DNA of 64,000 nt, taken from the NCBI GenBank assembly GCA_024231955.1, contig JAAEPZ010001024.1:62001-126000 (forward strand), given 5' to 3'. Origin of the DNA: a bacterium. GTDB lineage: Bacteria > Krumholzibacteriota > Krumholzibacteriia > JACNKJ01. Positions 52,339-60,358 of this stretch are shown piece by piece. The notes beneath the pieces were generated by a model. The model saw only the letters and a program-made list of their open reading frames with translations, made no database searches and was not told the DNA's origin. The translations under genes were made by a program, and so were the position numbers. Every line of letters starts with the position of its first letter. Position 1 is the stretch's first letter.

Positions 52339-54306
52339 ATGATCTTTCGCCACAGACTTTCCCTCGTTGCTTTGTCGGTTGCTCTCACCATACCCGTCAC
52401 GTTCAGCCTCCCCCTGCAGGCAGCCGGGTTTACCGCCGGTCCGCTCTTAGCCACCGAACCGGCGGGAGTCCCCCCCACACCGCTCGCCCCCGACCTCCTG
52501 TCGACGGAGTTCAAATCTCACGGCGCGTTGAGCTTCACGCCAGACGGAGATGAAGCCGTCTGGTCCGCCTTCTATCGCGACAGTCAGCGGATCTTCATAA
52601 GCCGTCTTGAAGATGGTGAATGGTCCCTGCCCGAGATCCCCGATTTCTCTACGGATCTCTACTGCGGAGGGCCGATCTATATGGACAATGGTCAGAGCAT
52701 CCTGTTCACCTCGGAGCGTGCGTTGCCCGGCGGCAGCGGCGACACCCTGAACAGGATCTGGATCACGAGACGCAACGGCACGGGCTGGAGCGAACCGGAG
52801 CTTTTCACCTCCGCGAACGGTGACATAGAAATCAGCAGTCAGATCACCCGTGCTGACAATGGCGATCTGCTCTTCACGGCCCGCACGGAAGATCGCGCAC
52901 ACGATCTGTTCGTCATGCGCAAATCGGACAGAGATTACGGTGCGCCTGCTGTCCTGACGGGGGAGGTCAACACCACGGCCATCGAAGGTGATCCCTGGGT
53001 CGATCCACAGCAACGGTTTCTACTCCACACCGGCTTCAACAAACCGGACAGTTTCGGGAGCGCCGACCTGTTTCTCAGTATCCGCCAATCCGACGGCAGC
53101 TGGGGCGCTGGACTCAATCTCGGCGCTCTGATCAACACCGACGGCTATGAGCGCTTCGCCTCCATCGCTCCGGATGGGCGGACCCTCACCTTCGTTCGCG
53201 CCGCCGGTCCGGGATTTCCCAGCACCGATCATTCATTCTATCGGACCGATTTCGAAACGATCCTCAACATTCTCGCCTATGGTCTGAAGCGGGAGTGCAA
53301 GGCTCCCACAGCTCTGACCGTTTTTCAGCTGGCGGCAGAGCTGTACCCCGAATCCTGGAACACCTGGGACAGTCTGGCCGACGGCTACAAGCATGTGGGC
53401 AACCGCGCCAGGGCTGTCGAGTGCTACGAAAAGGCGCTTGAATTGAATCCCGACAACGAGAGCTCCTACTGGGGGCTGAAGCTGATCGACAGGGCACTGC
53501 TCGACATCGCCGCCTCCACCGACGTCCCCCTCCTCCACGCTCCCGGCGTACTCACGGATCTTGCAGGTCCCTATCTGGGACAGACTCCACCCGGCAAAGT
53601 GCCCGAGGTATTCGCCCCGGGGATCGTCTCGATCTGCGGCCGCTTCGAATACAATCCCGCCTTCACACCCGACGGAGATGAGCTCTACTTCTCCACCAAC
53701 TACGGGTTGCTGGTCTCCCGACAAACCGACAACGGTTGGACGGCGCCGGAACCCGCGGGCATCCGCGGATTCGAACCCCACATCACGGCCGACGGCAAAC
53801 GGATGTTCATCGGGCGCGGCCACGAGATCTGGCTGCTCGACCGTATCGGGGAGGGCTGGGGCAACGACCGCCTGATCTGCCCGGGCATGCGTCCCTACAC
53901 CGACAAGGCAGGCAACCTGTACGTCACCGATCTCAGCGGGGAGGGGATCAACGGCACGCTGGCCGTACTCCATCCGCAAGGTGATGGCTTCGGCGAGCTC
54001 GTCCCCCTCCCGACGCAGGTGAATGAGCCTGTCGGTGGGGCGCATCCCCTGGTTTCGGCGAAAGGCGATATCCTGATCTTCGACTCGTATCGCACCGATG
54101 AGGAGCATCCCAACGAATTCGGCGACCTCTTCATCAGCCGACGTCAGGCCGACGGCGACTGGTCGCCGGCGGTGCGATTGCCGGACTGGCTCAATACGCC
54201 GGGCGAGAACATCTGCGCAACCTTCTCCCCCGATGAGAGGTACCTGTTCTTCTCCGGCAACAACGACATGTACTGGGTCAGGGCGGATGCCATCCCGGGT
54301 TGGTGA
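52339..54306 (+). CDS. Exported PD40-repeat/TPR protein
   Basis: A 655-residue protein with a signal peptide. PD40 (TolB-like WD40) blades with FTPDG and SPDERYLFFSG signatures lie on both sides of a short TPR region (about 335-385, SWNTWDSLADGYKHVGNRARAVECYEKALEL-like). The two propeller halves share the order SFTPDGDE and AFTPDGDE. PD40 proteins bind peptides or cell-wall components, and the partner here is unknown. AAGAGG precedes the ATG. Confidence 0.75.
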   Translation: MIFRHRLSLVALSVALTIPVTFSLPLQAAGFTAGPLLATEPAGVPPTPLAPDLLSTEFKSHGALSFTPDGDEAVWSAFYRDSQRIFISRLEDGEWSLPEIPDFSTDLYCGGPIYMDNGQSILFTSERALPGGSGDTLNRIWITRRNGTGWSEPELFTSANGDIEISSQITRADNGDLLFTARTEDRAHDLFVMRKSDRDYGAPAVLTGEVNTTAIEGDPWVDPQQRFLLHTGFNKPDSFGSADLFLSIRQSDGSWGAGLNLGALINTDGYERFASIAPDGRTLTFVRAAGPGFPSTDHSFYRTDFETILNILAYGLKRECKAPTALTVFQLAAELYPESWNTWDSLADGYKHVGNRARAVECYEKALELNPDNESSYWGLKLIDRALLDIAASTDVPLLHAPGVLTDLAGPYLGQTPPGKVPEVFAPGIVSICGRFEYNPAFTPDGDELYFSTNYGLLVSRQTDNGWTAPEPAGIRGFEPHITADGKRMFIGRGHEIWLLDRIGEGWGNDRLICPGMRPYTDKAGNLYVTDLSGEGINGTLAVLHPQGDGFGELVPLPTQVNEPVGGAHPLVSAKGDILIFDSYRTDEEHPNEFGDLFISRRQADGDWSPAVRLPDWLNTPGENICATFSPDERYLFFSGNNDMYWVRADAIPGW

Positions 54307-54345
54307 TACGAAATCATCGGACTGACGTGGATTACGGATAGGGCA

Positions 54346-54377
54346 AAGTCCCGGCGGGAACATTCCTGTCGGGACTT
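54346..54377. terminator. Possible shared terminator between convergent genes
   Basis: AAGTCCCG and its exact complement are separated by 16 bases between the converging PD40 gene and zinc-ribbon gene. T tracts are short on both sides, so the strength is doubtful. Confidence 0.4.
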
Positions 54378-54454
54378 CATGCATCAAAACGATTGGTGAT
54401 CTTCACCCAATCATCGGCAATTCGTTTTCGTCCGCCGGACGAATGCTAGAAGGC

Positions 54455-54658
54455 TCAACCGCCTCCCCAGCCGGTTCCGCAAGCGCCCGTGCCGCGGCTC
54501 TTCTCCGCATTCTGCGTATCGGGCAACGCCTGCAGTTTCCTCTTGCCGCAGGTGGGACACTCGACCTCATCGAGATGCTCAATTGCTCCCTGGCTCCTGA
54601 ATTTGCTGTCACATTCTTCGCAGACATAAAAGTGGCTCGGCACTTGTTTCTCCTTCAT
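54455..54658 (-). CDS. Small FmdB-like zinc-ribbon protein
   Basis: A 67-residue cytoplasmic protein with the pairs CEEC and CPTC spaced 19 residues apart, forming a zinc ribbon, and a Gly/Cys-rich tail ending TGWGGG. It resembles FmdB-type putative regulatory zinc ribbons. No strong ribosome site is seen before the ATG. Its function is unknown. Confidence 0.65.
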   Translation of the reverse strand: MKEKQVPSHFYVCEECDSKFRSQGAIEHLDEVECPTCGKRKLQALPDTQNAEKSRGTGACGTGWGGG

Positions 54659-54927
54659 CGCCGTAAAGATCCCATCGATGCTTCCAACCGAATGCGATCG
54701 GTGTCTGAAAAGAGGAGCCGACTGGCTCGATTTGGTGGCGCAATTTAGTGAATTTCCGAGATTAATCCACCTTCAGGCTCCCATTAGTGTCCTGATCCGG
54801 TAAATCGCAAAAACACATCGCCATTCGATGCCGGCAGACTATCACTTCCCTGGCAATCCAGCAAGTTATCATAACCACGTAAGCTGAGCATTTACTTTCA
54901 GTTGTACTAAACTCTCCACAACATCAA

Positions 54928-54953
54928 AAAGCCCCGGATCTCTCCGGGGCTTT
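54928..54953 (-). terminator. Terminator of the 39-residue peptide gene
   Basis: AAAGCCCCGG and CCGGGGCTTT pair around ATCTCT and are followed on the minus strand by TTTTTG. It lies about 90 bases after the stop at 55042 and shows that a minus-strand transcript ends here. Confidence 0.85.
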
Positions 54954-55041
54954 ACCGTCACTGTATCCTGATCACTCGACACCACCAACCCTGGAGGCTG
55001 ACAAGCAACAGACCCCAGTCGGGGGGAGAGGGCATCGATTA

Positions 55042-55161
55042 TCAGTACAATGACTTGATGGTGCTCCAAGTACATTCGCCGGTTATGGAGGTGAAGCCAT
55101 CGGCCACAGCTCCAACGGGCAGGGTGATGAGACAGATGATCAGTAACATAGCTTTGAGCAT
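55042..55161 (-). CDS. 39-residue secreted peptide with TWxxxKxLY tail
   Basis: A very short gene: AAAGGTG lies about six bases before the ATG at 55161, and a strong terminator follows at 54928-54953. The first 20 residues are a classical signal peptide (MLKAML, a hydrophobic core, then VGAVA before the cleavage site). The mature peptide would be only 19 residues, DGFTSITGEC followed by TWSTIKSLY. The last nine residues match the C termini of the two larger secreted proteins at 31284 and 42236. It is either a real secreted peptide or a gene reduced to its signal and tail. A longer frame through the same region is off register and lacks these features. Confidence 0.65.
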   Translation of the reverse strand: MLKAMLLIICLITLPVGAVADGFTSITGECTWSTIKSLY

Positions 55162-55376
55162 ATAAAGCACCTTTCGGAGAGAGAGGAGATACGGCGATAA
55201 ACACGATCAATCCTACCCCGCCGGCCCATCCTGAACCTGATGGAGTTGTGATGCTTTTCGGATTTTCCCTTCTCGGATAGATTAACACCATGCTGCCATT
55301 TGACTTGCAGGCCTCAAACCTTAGTTTCCCCTCTGAACCATTGCCCTCGACCGACCTCTCATCCCAGGGTGCAACC

Positions 55377-57506
55377 ATGCCTACCCAGCCCCCAAAAACA
55401 GCGGATTCACCTCAACTGAGATCATTCCGCATCGGAGAATGGCTCGTCCTGCCGACAACCAACAAGATCACACGCAAGGACGTGACGCACCGCCTCGAAC
55501 CAAAGATCATGCAGACACTGGTCTATCTGGCCAGGCGCAGCGGCAATGTCTGCACCAGGGTCGAACTCTTCACGACAATCTGGAAAGGGCTTGTCGTCAA
55601 TGACGAAACGCTGACCCGGGTGATCTCGCAGTTGCGGGGAATCCTTGGTGATGATCCCAGGCACCCAGCCTATATCGAGACGATCTACAAGACGGGATAT
55701 CGCATGGTGATGCCGGTTGAGGCGGTCGGCGATGAGCCGTCCGGTGAGACGTGCGCAGCTGCGGGAGGTGTTCAGGGAAGCACACTCAACCGGTCTCGGG
55801 TTCTGCGCGGAGCCATTATCCTCGTGCTGCTTCTTGTATTCGGAATCACCATGCACGCCTTCAGATTGCCGGAATCGCCGACTCCGTCCGCTCCTTGGGC
55901 AGAGCGTCCCCTGACCAGTTTTCCGGGTGTTGAGTTTTCGCCGGCGCTGTCGGCCGACGGCACCAGGCTCGCATTCGCCTGGAACAAGAGGAACAGTCGT
56001 TGTAGCGGGATCTGGATCAAGACGATCGCCGACAACTCCCTCCAGCGGGTGATCGAGGAGGATGGGATCATCGATGATATCTCCTGGAGTCCCGATGGAG
56101 GGCAACTGGTCTACTGTTATCAGGATTCCGGCGCGGGGGTAGCGATAATCGACGTAGATGGACACAGCGCGGCGATCGCGATCGAAGAGTGCCAACAGGC
56201 GGGCGGCGCCGATTGGGCGCCATGCGGCAAAAAGATCATCTACTCCAGCAGAGGCGGGATATACGACCCGTTCACGCTCAAACTCCATGATCTGGAGTCC
56301 GGACCGCTGGATTTCCATCCCGCCGGATTCACCTCAAGGTTCGGCAACGTATCCCCTCGCTTTTCACCTGATGGAATGAAACTGGCGTTCATCCACCTGA
56401 CCGACACACAGATGATGAGCATTGTCGTGGTGGATATGGGAGATGGTGGGTCATATCTCCTGGCCGATTCGTTGCGGACCGTAACCAGCCTGGACTGGAC
56501 CACCGATGGGGAGAGCCTGCTCCTGGCAACGGCTCCCGATGACAATCACATACTGGAACGGATCAACCTGGCCTCGGGCGACAGGACCAGGGTGCAATTG
56601 CGGGGCAAGGACATCTCGGGGCCAACCGTGGCCAGCAGGTGCGAACGGCTGGCCTACATGGATATCAGGGAGAACACCGATATCCTCCGTGCTTCACTGC
56701 CGTCGCATGGTGCCGCTCACTGCAACGATCTCAGTATCATTGCGAACTCCACCAGGATGGATATAGAGCCGCGCTATTCACCCAACGGCGAGCAAATCGC
56801 TTTCGTCAGCGATCGCGGAGGATTTCCGGAGATCTGGGTCTGCGATCGGACCGGCGGCAATGCCAGGCAATGGTCCCATTTCGATGGCCCCGACCTGGAG
56901 AATCCGGTCTGGGCACCCGATGGCGAGTCGATTGCGGTCACGGCGATTCAGCGGACGCACAGTACGATCCGAATTGTCGATATGGACGGATCAACTCACG
57001 ATCTGATTCACAATGCAAGTCGTGATGTCAGACAGTGGTCGGCTGACGGTCAATGGCTATTCTTCAGCTGCATCGTAGATACCGGCAAGCAGTACCGGCG
57101 GATGCGCCGTGACGGCAGTGGGGCCGAGGGCGTGTTGTCGCCGGGCGACATCATGTTGGATGGAGATTATGTAAACGACACTATCCTCTACCTTCAGCAT
57201 GGAACACGAGACCTGCGGGCGCTCGATCTGGTCGACGGGGGGGACGAACTGCTCCGCACCGCCGGCAATATGGTGGGATGGTTCGGACGGAAAAGCGGCT
57301 CCGACGGGCTCTACTTCATGTGTGGTGATTTGGTGAATATCCACATCGGCCAACTCGACTTCGCATCGGGTCGCATCGATACGCTGGCTGTATTCGACAG
57401 CCTGTACCTCCGCGGCTATCACATGGCGCCGGATCGAAGCGATATCATCTTTGATTCATTTACGGAATTCAGCAGCGACATAGTGATGGTCGACAACTTC
57501 AGGTAA
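55377..57506 (+). CDS. CadC/ToxR-like membrane regulator with PD40 propeller sensor
   Basis: A 709-residue transmembrane transcription factor; ATG at 55377 has AGGGTG seven bases upstream. The N-terminal OmpR-type winged helix (about 15-110: RLEPKIMQTLVYLARRSG, WKGLVVNDETLTRVISQLR, then IETIYKTGYR) is cytoplasmic. One helix follows (about 148-166, GAIILVLLLVFGI), then a periplasmic TolB-like PD40 propeller (SWSPDGGQLVY, RYSPNGEQIAF, VWAPDGESIAV). A periplasmic signal would change DNA binding directly, without a kinase. Its targets are unknown; the divergent 39-residue peptide gene is a candidate. Confidence 0.88.
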   Translation: MPTQPPKTADSPQLRSFRIGEWLVLPTTNKITRKDVTHRLEPKIMQTLVYLARRSGNVCTRVELFTTIWKGLVVNDETLTRVISQLRGILGDDPRHPAYIETIYKTGYRMVMPVEAVGDEPSGETCAAAGGVQGSTLNRSRVLRGAIILVLLLVFGITMHAFRLPESPTPSAPWAERPLTSFPGVEFSPALSADGTRLAFAWNKRNSRCSGIWIKTIADNSLQRVIEEDGIIDDISWSPDGGQLVYCYQDSGAGVAIIDVDGHSAAIAIEECQQAGGADWAPCGKKIIYSSRGGIYDPFTLKLHDLESGPLDFHPAGFTSRFGNVSPRFSPDGMKLAFIHLTDTQMMSIVVVDMGDGGSYLLADSLRTVTSLDWTTDGESLLLATAPDDNHILERINLASGDRTRVQLRGKDISGPTVASRCERLAYMDIRENTDILRASLPSHGAAHCNDLSIIANSTRMDIEPRYSPNGEQIAFVSDRGGFPEIWVCDRTGGNARQWSHFDGPDLENPVWAPDGESIAVTAIQRTHSTIRIVDMDGSTHDLIHNASRDVRQWSADGQWLFFSCIVDTGKQYRRMRRDGSGAEGVLSPGDIMLDGDYVNDTILYLQHGTRDLRALDLVDGGDELLRTAGNMVGWFGRKSGSDGLYFMCGDLVNIHIGQLDFASGRIDTLAVFDSLYLRGYHMAPDRSDIIFDSFTEFSSDIVMVDNFR

Positions 57507-57686
57507 TATTGACACCACTCAACGGGCGGGCTTTGGCCAATATTCGACCAGCTAGTCGACATAATCAGAGAAACTGTCAATATCATACTCTTACCTCTTG
57601 CATAAATTTCATTCGTTCCCGACAATTGGGCAGTAATTGACGTCCAGCTTGTCAGAATGCAATATTGACGGGTCAAAGAGGTGCTA

Positions 57687-58067
57687 ATGCCCAGAGTTCT
57701 GGTTATCGACGATGAGCAATCAATATGTTCAATGCTTGAAGGGTGTCTCATAGATGCAGGCTATACGGTGGACTCAGCCCTGAATGGCCGGCAGGGTCTG
57801 CAAAAGATCAGGGAGCACCAACCCGATATTGTGATAACCGATATCGTGATGCCCGAGATGGAGGGGATGGAGATGATCAGGGAGGTACGGCTCAACTACC
57901 CCAATATCCCCATAATCGCGATCTCCGGTTTCAGCGGATTGGCCAACCTGGACTATCTGGATATTGCCAAGTGCCTCGGTGCGGGCAAGGTGTTCGCCAA
58001 GCCGATCTCCAATAGAAAGCTCCTGGAGGCGATAGACGAATTACTGGGAGCTGCGCTGGAGAACTGA
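57687..58067 (+). CDS. Single-domain response regulator
   Basis: A 126-residue CheY-like receiver with the acidic pair D8/D9, phosphoacceptor D52, S80 and K105 all in place, and no output domain. ATG at 57687 with AGAGG upstream. No histidine kinase is encoded nearby, so its partner is elsewhere. The 5-prime region repeats AATATTGAC at 57508 and 57661 with an inverted partial copy (GTCAATAT) near 57577. It ends 26 bases from the convergent TPR gene. Confidence 0.9.
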   Translation: MPRVLVIDDEQSICSMLEGCLIDAGYTVDSALNGRQGLQKIREHQPDIVITDIVMPEMEGMEMIREVRLNYPNIPIIAISGFSGLANLDYLDIAKCLGAGKVFAKPISNRKLLEAIDELLGAALEN

Positions 58068-58093
58068 GTACCGATCCCGCCTCATCAAGTGGA

Positions 58094-58693
58094 TTAGCGT
58101 TGCCATCTCATCACTCGCCATACCAGATCCTGGTGATCGGCTCGGACACTCACCGTGTGGCCCACGGGCTGATCAAGACATTCATCGTTGATGTAATCCG
58201 CCAGATCCGCTAGATCCTGAGCCGCTTCAAGATTCCCAACCGCCTCATAGATATAGGACAGGCGCTTTGCCGCCTGCCAGGCATAGTCATCCGCACGACT
58301 TTGGTTTGCCAGGCATTGAGTAAAATGGTAGACGGCGGCATTCAGATCATTTTTCATCACTTCAAGTTGCCCAAGCAGGCAATCCAGACACGACCGATCA
58401 TAGTCATTCGGCCCGCAATCTATCGCCTCCTTGAATACGGCATACGCCTCGGCATACTCCTCATCGTTCCAGTAGCCGATGCCGTCCTCAACACTCGGAC
58501 CGAGATCATCCTCTTGCTCCGTATAGTCCTCCTCGCCAAACTCCCTGTGCAGATGCTTTTGCGTGATCCGCGGCAAGTCCTGAGCCAGACCTTTACTCTT
58601 TGCGGAAGCCGGGGGTGCGTAGTCCGGATCGCGCGCTAATTCAGCAGCGGTCCCGGATCGAGACAGTCCAACCAGTCTCTTAATCCAATTCAT
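58094..58693 (-). CDS. TPR-containing protein of unknown function
   Basis: A 199-residue cytoplasmic protein; ATG at 58693 with AAGGAG seven bases upstream. A basic N-terminal 30 residues and an acidic linker are followed by TPR-like helix pairs (about 75-170: YWNDEEYAEAYAVFKEAI, LGQLEVMKNDLNAAVYHFTQCL, RLSYIYEAVGNLEAAQDLA). It is likely a protein-protein adaptor. Nothing in the sequence names its partner. Confidence 0.7.
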   Translation of the reverse strand: MNWIKRLVGLSRSGTAAELARDPDYAPPASAKSKGLAQDLPRITQKHLHREFGEEDYTEQEDDLGPSVEDGIGYWNDEEYAEAYAVFKEAIDCGPNDYDRSCLDCLLGQLEVMKNDLNAAVYHFTQCLANQSRADDYAWQAAKRLSYIYEAVGNLEAAQDLADLADYINDECLDQPVGHTVSVRADHQDLVWRVMRWQR

Positions 58694-58923
58694 ATCTCTC
58701 TCCTTATCCGTTTGGGAATCCCCCTCAACTCCGTACCTGACTCCCAACATCCGCTCACATACAGTATTTTAGCGCGAGTTTCCATATTTCATAATCGTAA
58801 ATACAATATGGATGCAAAACAGGGAAACCGCCGCCACATCCGGACTCATCTCTGATCTGATAGCCCGTGCCAGGGGTTGCACTCCGGGAGCAGCTTGAAT
58901 CTCCGGAGACACCTTGACATATC

Positions 58924-58941
58924 AATGTATCTTTATACATT
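58924..58941. promoter_or_regulatory. Inverted repeat upstream of the RHH-like gene
   Basis: AATGTAT-CTTT-ATACATT is a perfect inverted repeat with 7-base arms. A -35-like TTGACA lies at 58914-58919. It lies 32 bases before the ATG at 58973, a suitable place for autoregulation by a ribbon-helix-helix protein. Confidence 0.5.
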
Positions 58942-58972
58942 CACACCTGTACACCACAGCAAAGGGGATGAA

Positions 58973-59251
58973 ATGGCCAAGACAACGGGCAAGAGCAGCA
59001 AACCCGATCTTGTGATCGAGCGCGTGCAAACCGGTATCCGAATTGAAAAACGTATCCTAAAGGTTCTTAAAGGATTGGCTGAATATCACGAGATCACTCT
59101 GGGCGATCTTCTTGAGGGAATTGTACTTCACAGTTTCGAGGGCAAATGCCCTTTCAAGGAGGAATCGCTTCAGGTAGTGACCGATCTGAAGCGGATCTAC
59201 AAACTCGACCTGGATGCAGCCGCAAGCCACCTGCTCAAGGAGAGATCCTGA
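58973..59251 (+). CDS. Small ribbon-helix-helix-like protein
   Basis: A 92-residue protein; ATG with AAAGGGG just upstream. The segment RVQTGIRIEKRILKVLKGLA, followed by ITLGDLLEGIVLHSFEG, has the strand-helix-turn-helix layout of RHH DNA-binding proteins. The C-terminal helices may mediate dimerisation. No toxin gene is adjacent, so it is more likely a free regulator than an antitoxin. An inverted repeat in its promoter is a possible target. Confidence 0.65.
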   Translation: MAKTTGKSSKPDLVIERVQTGIRIEKRILKVLKGLAEYHEITLGDLLEGIVLHSFEGKCPFKEESLQVVTDLKRIYKLDLDAAASHLLKERS

Positions 59252-59281
59252 ACGGCTTGTGATGAGTCACCCAATCACGAT

Positions 59282-59307
59282 GGGATTCCGCGTCTATGCG
59301 GGATCCC
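59282..59307. terminator. Hairpin between convergent genes
   Basis: GGGATTCCGC pairs with GCGGGATCCC (one G-U pair) around a 6-base loop, followed by GTTATTCATT on the plus strand. It separates the RHH gene from the membrane LuxR gene, which converge here. Confidence 0.5.
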
Positions 59308-59308
59308 G

Positions 59309-60250
59309 TTATTCATTATCGCCACGCACAAGGTTGGCAACCTGCACTCGAGTCTTCACACCGAGTTTCCTGAAGATCCGATAGTTGTGATCCTTTACGG
59401 TCTGCAGGGAGATGAACAACTCGTCGGCAATCTCCTGGTTCCTCTTGCCGCGACAGATCAACTCGATAATTTCCCTCTCCCTGGGAGTGATGCCAAACTT
59501 GCCGATCAGGTCGTGCCAGTCCGGCTCCCGCCCCGCCTGAAACGGGGGCAATTCAGGCAAGCGTCCCCGCAACAACAGAAACGGAATGAGGTTGAAGCCA
59601 AGGAGGAGCAGTGAATGGATGAACAGGCGAAATTCGTTCGAATTGGGCCACAGGCGGGAACCCAGCAGAATCGAAATGACCACCGGCAGCCAGATCACCA
59701 AGAGGGTCAACCCGAAATCCCGCGCAAGACGCCGCTCCGCCGCCACCCGCACCCGACGATGGCGAATGAGCAGAAACACCGTGATACCCAGGATCCCAAG
59801 GACAACAATCATCTCGACCACTGCCTGGAAACGGAAGAGCGGTCGCGGATCAAGAGTTCTCAAGGCCACGACCGCCAGGATCAACATGCCCAGAGCCAAA
59901 CCGGTCGCCAGGGCGCGCAGGTTGGAAACCGCCCGTATTGAGACGGTCATGCCGAGCAGGTTGATCCCCATGATACCCAACAGCACAACCCAGAAGAGCT
60001 TCAACGGTGAGGATGCTGCCAGGTGACAGATGGTGATGCGCACGGCTGCATCGCCCTCTGCCGCCAGGTTCAGTGAATAGTAGGAATAGAGCAGTTGACC
60101 GAGAAGCACCAGGTTGAAGAGCACCAGTTGCCATACTCCCGCCCGCAGGTAGACGCGACCATGACGCCGATACAGCTCATTGAGCAGGCTGATACCGGCC
60201 ACCCCGATCACCAGGGAAAAAATGAAAACAATCAGTGTCGCGTGGGACAT
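59309..60250 (-). CDS. Membrane-integrated LuxR-family transcription factor
   Basis: A 313-residue protein; ATG at 60250 with GGAG five bases upstream. Seven or eight predicted helices fill residues about 1-235, and a LuxR/NarL-type HTH closes the protein (about 250-310: FGITPREREIIELICRGKRNQ, then LFISLQTVKDHNYRIFRKLGV). There is no receiver or PAS domain, so the membrane part is the likely sensor. It is divergent from the esterase-like gene at 60359, with an inverted repeat between them. Confidence 0.88.
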   Translation of the reverse strand: MSHATLIVFIFSLVIGVAGISLLNELYRRHGRVYLRAGVWQLVLFNLVLLGQLLYSYYSLNLAAEGDAAVRITICHLAASSPLKLFWVVLLGIMGINLLGMTVSIRAVSNLRALATGLALGMLILAVVALRTLDPRPLFRFQAVVEMIVVLGILGITVFLLIRHRRVRVAAERRLARDFGLTLLVIWLPVVISILLGSRLWPNSNEFRLFIHSLLLLGFNLIPFLLLRGRLPELPPFQAGREPDWHDLIGKFGITPREREIIELICRGKRNQEIADELFISLQTVKDHNYRIFRKLGVKTRVQVANLVRGDNE

Positions 60251-60283
60251 ATGCACTCCAAATACCCGAGTATGTAACCAAAC

Positions 60284-60297
60284 ACTACTTTGGTAGT
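60284..60297. promoter_or_regulatory. Inverted repeat between the LuxR-type regulator and esterase genes
   Basis: ACTAC-TTTG-GTAGT, flanked by ACCA and TGGT, sits in the 108-base gap between the two divergent starts. It is a plausible site for the LuxR-type regulator. Confidence 0.4.
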
Positions 60298-60358
60298 CTG
60301 GTATTTTCAACAAGTTAAGCCGATACTTCCCATGTTACTCAAAACCTAAGGGAGTTAT

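Noticed and set aside
54869..55378. A 169-codon minus-strand frame upstream of the CadC-like gene
   Set aside because: It runs through a strong terminator and is out of register with the well-formed 39-residue signal-peptide gene inside it.
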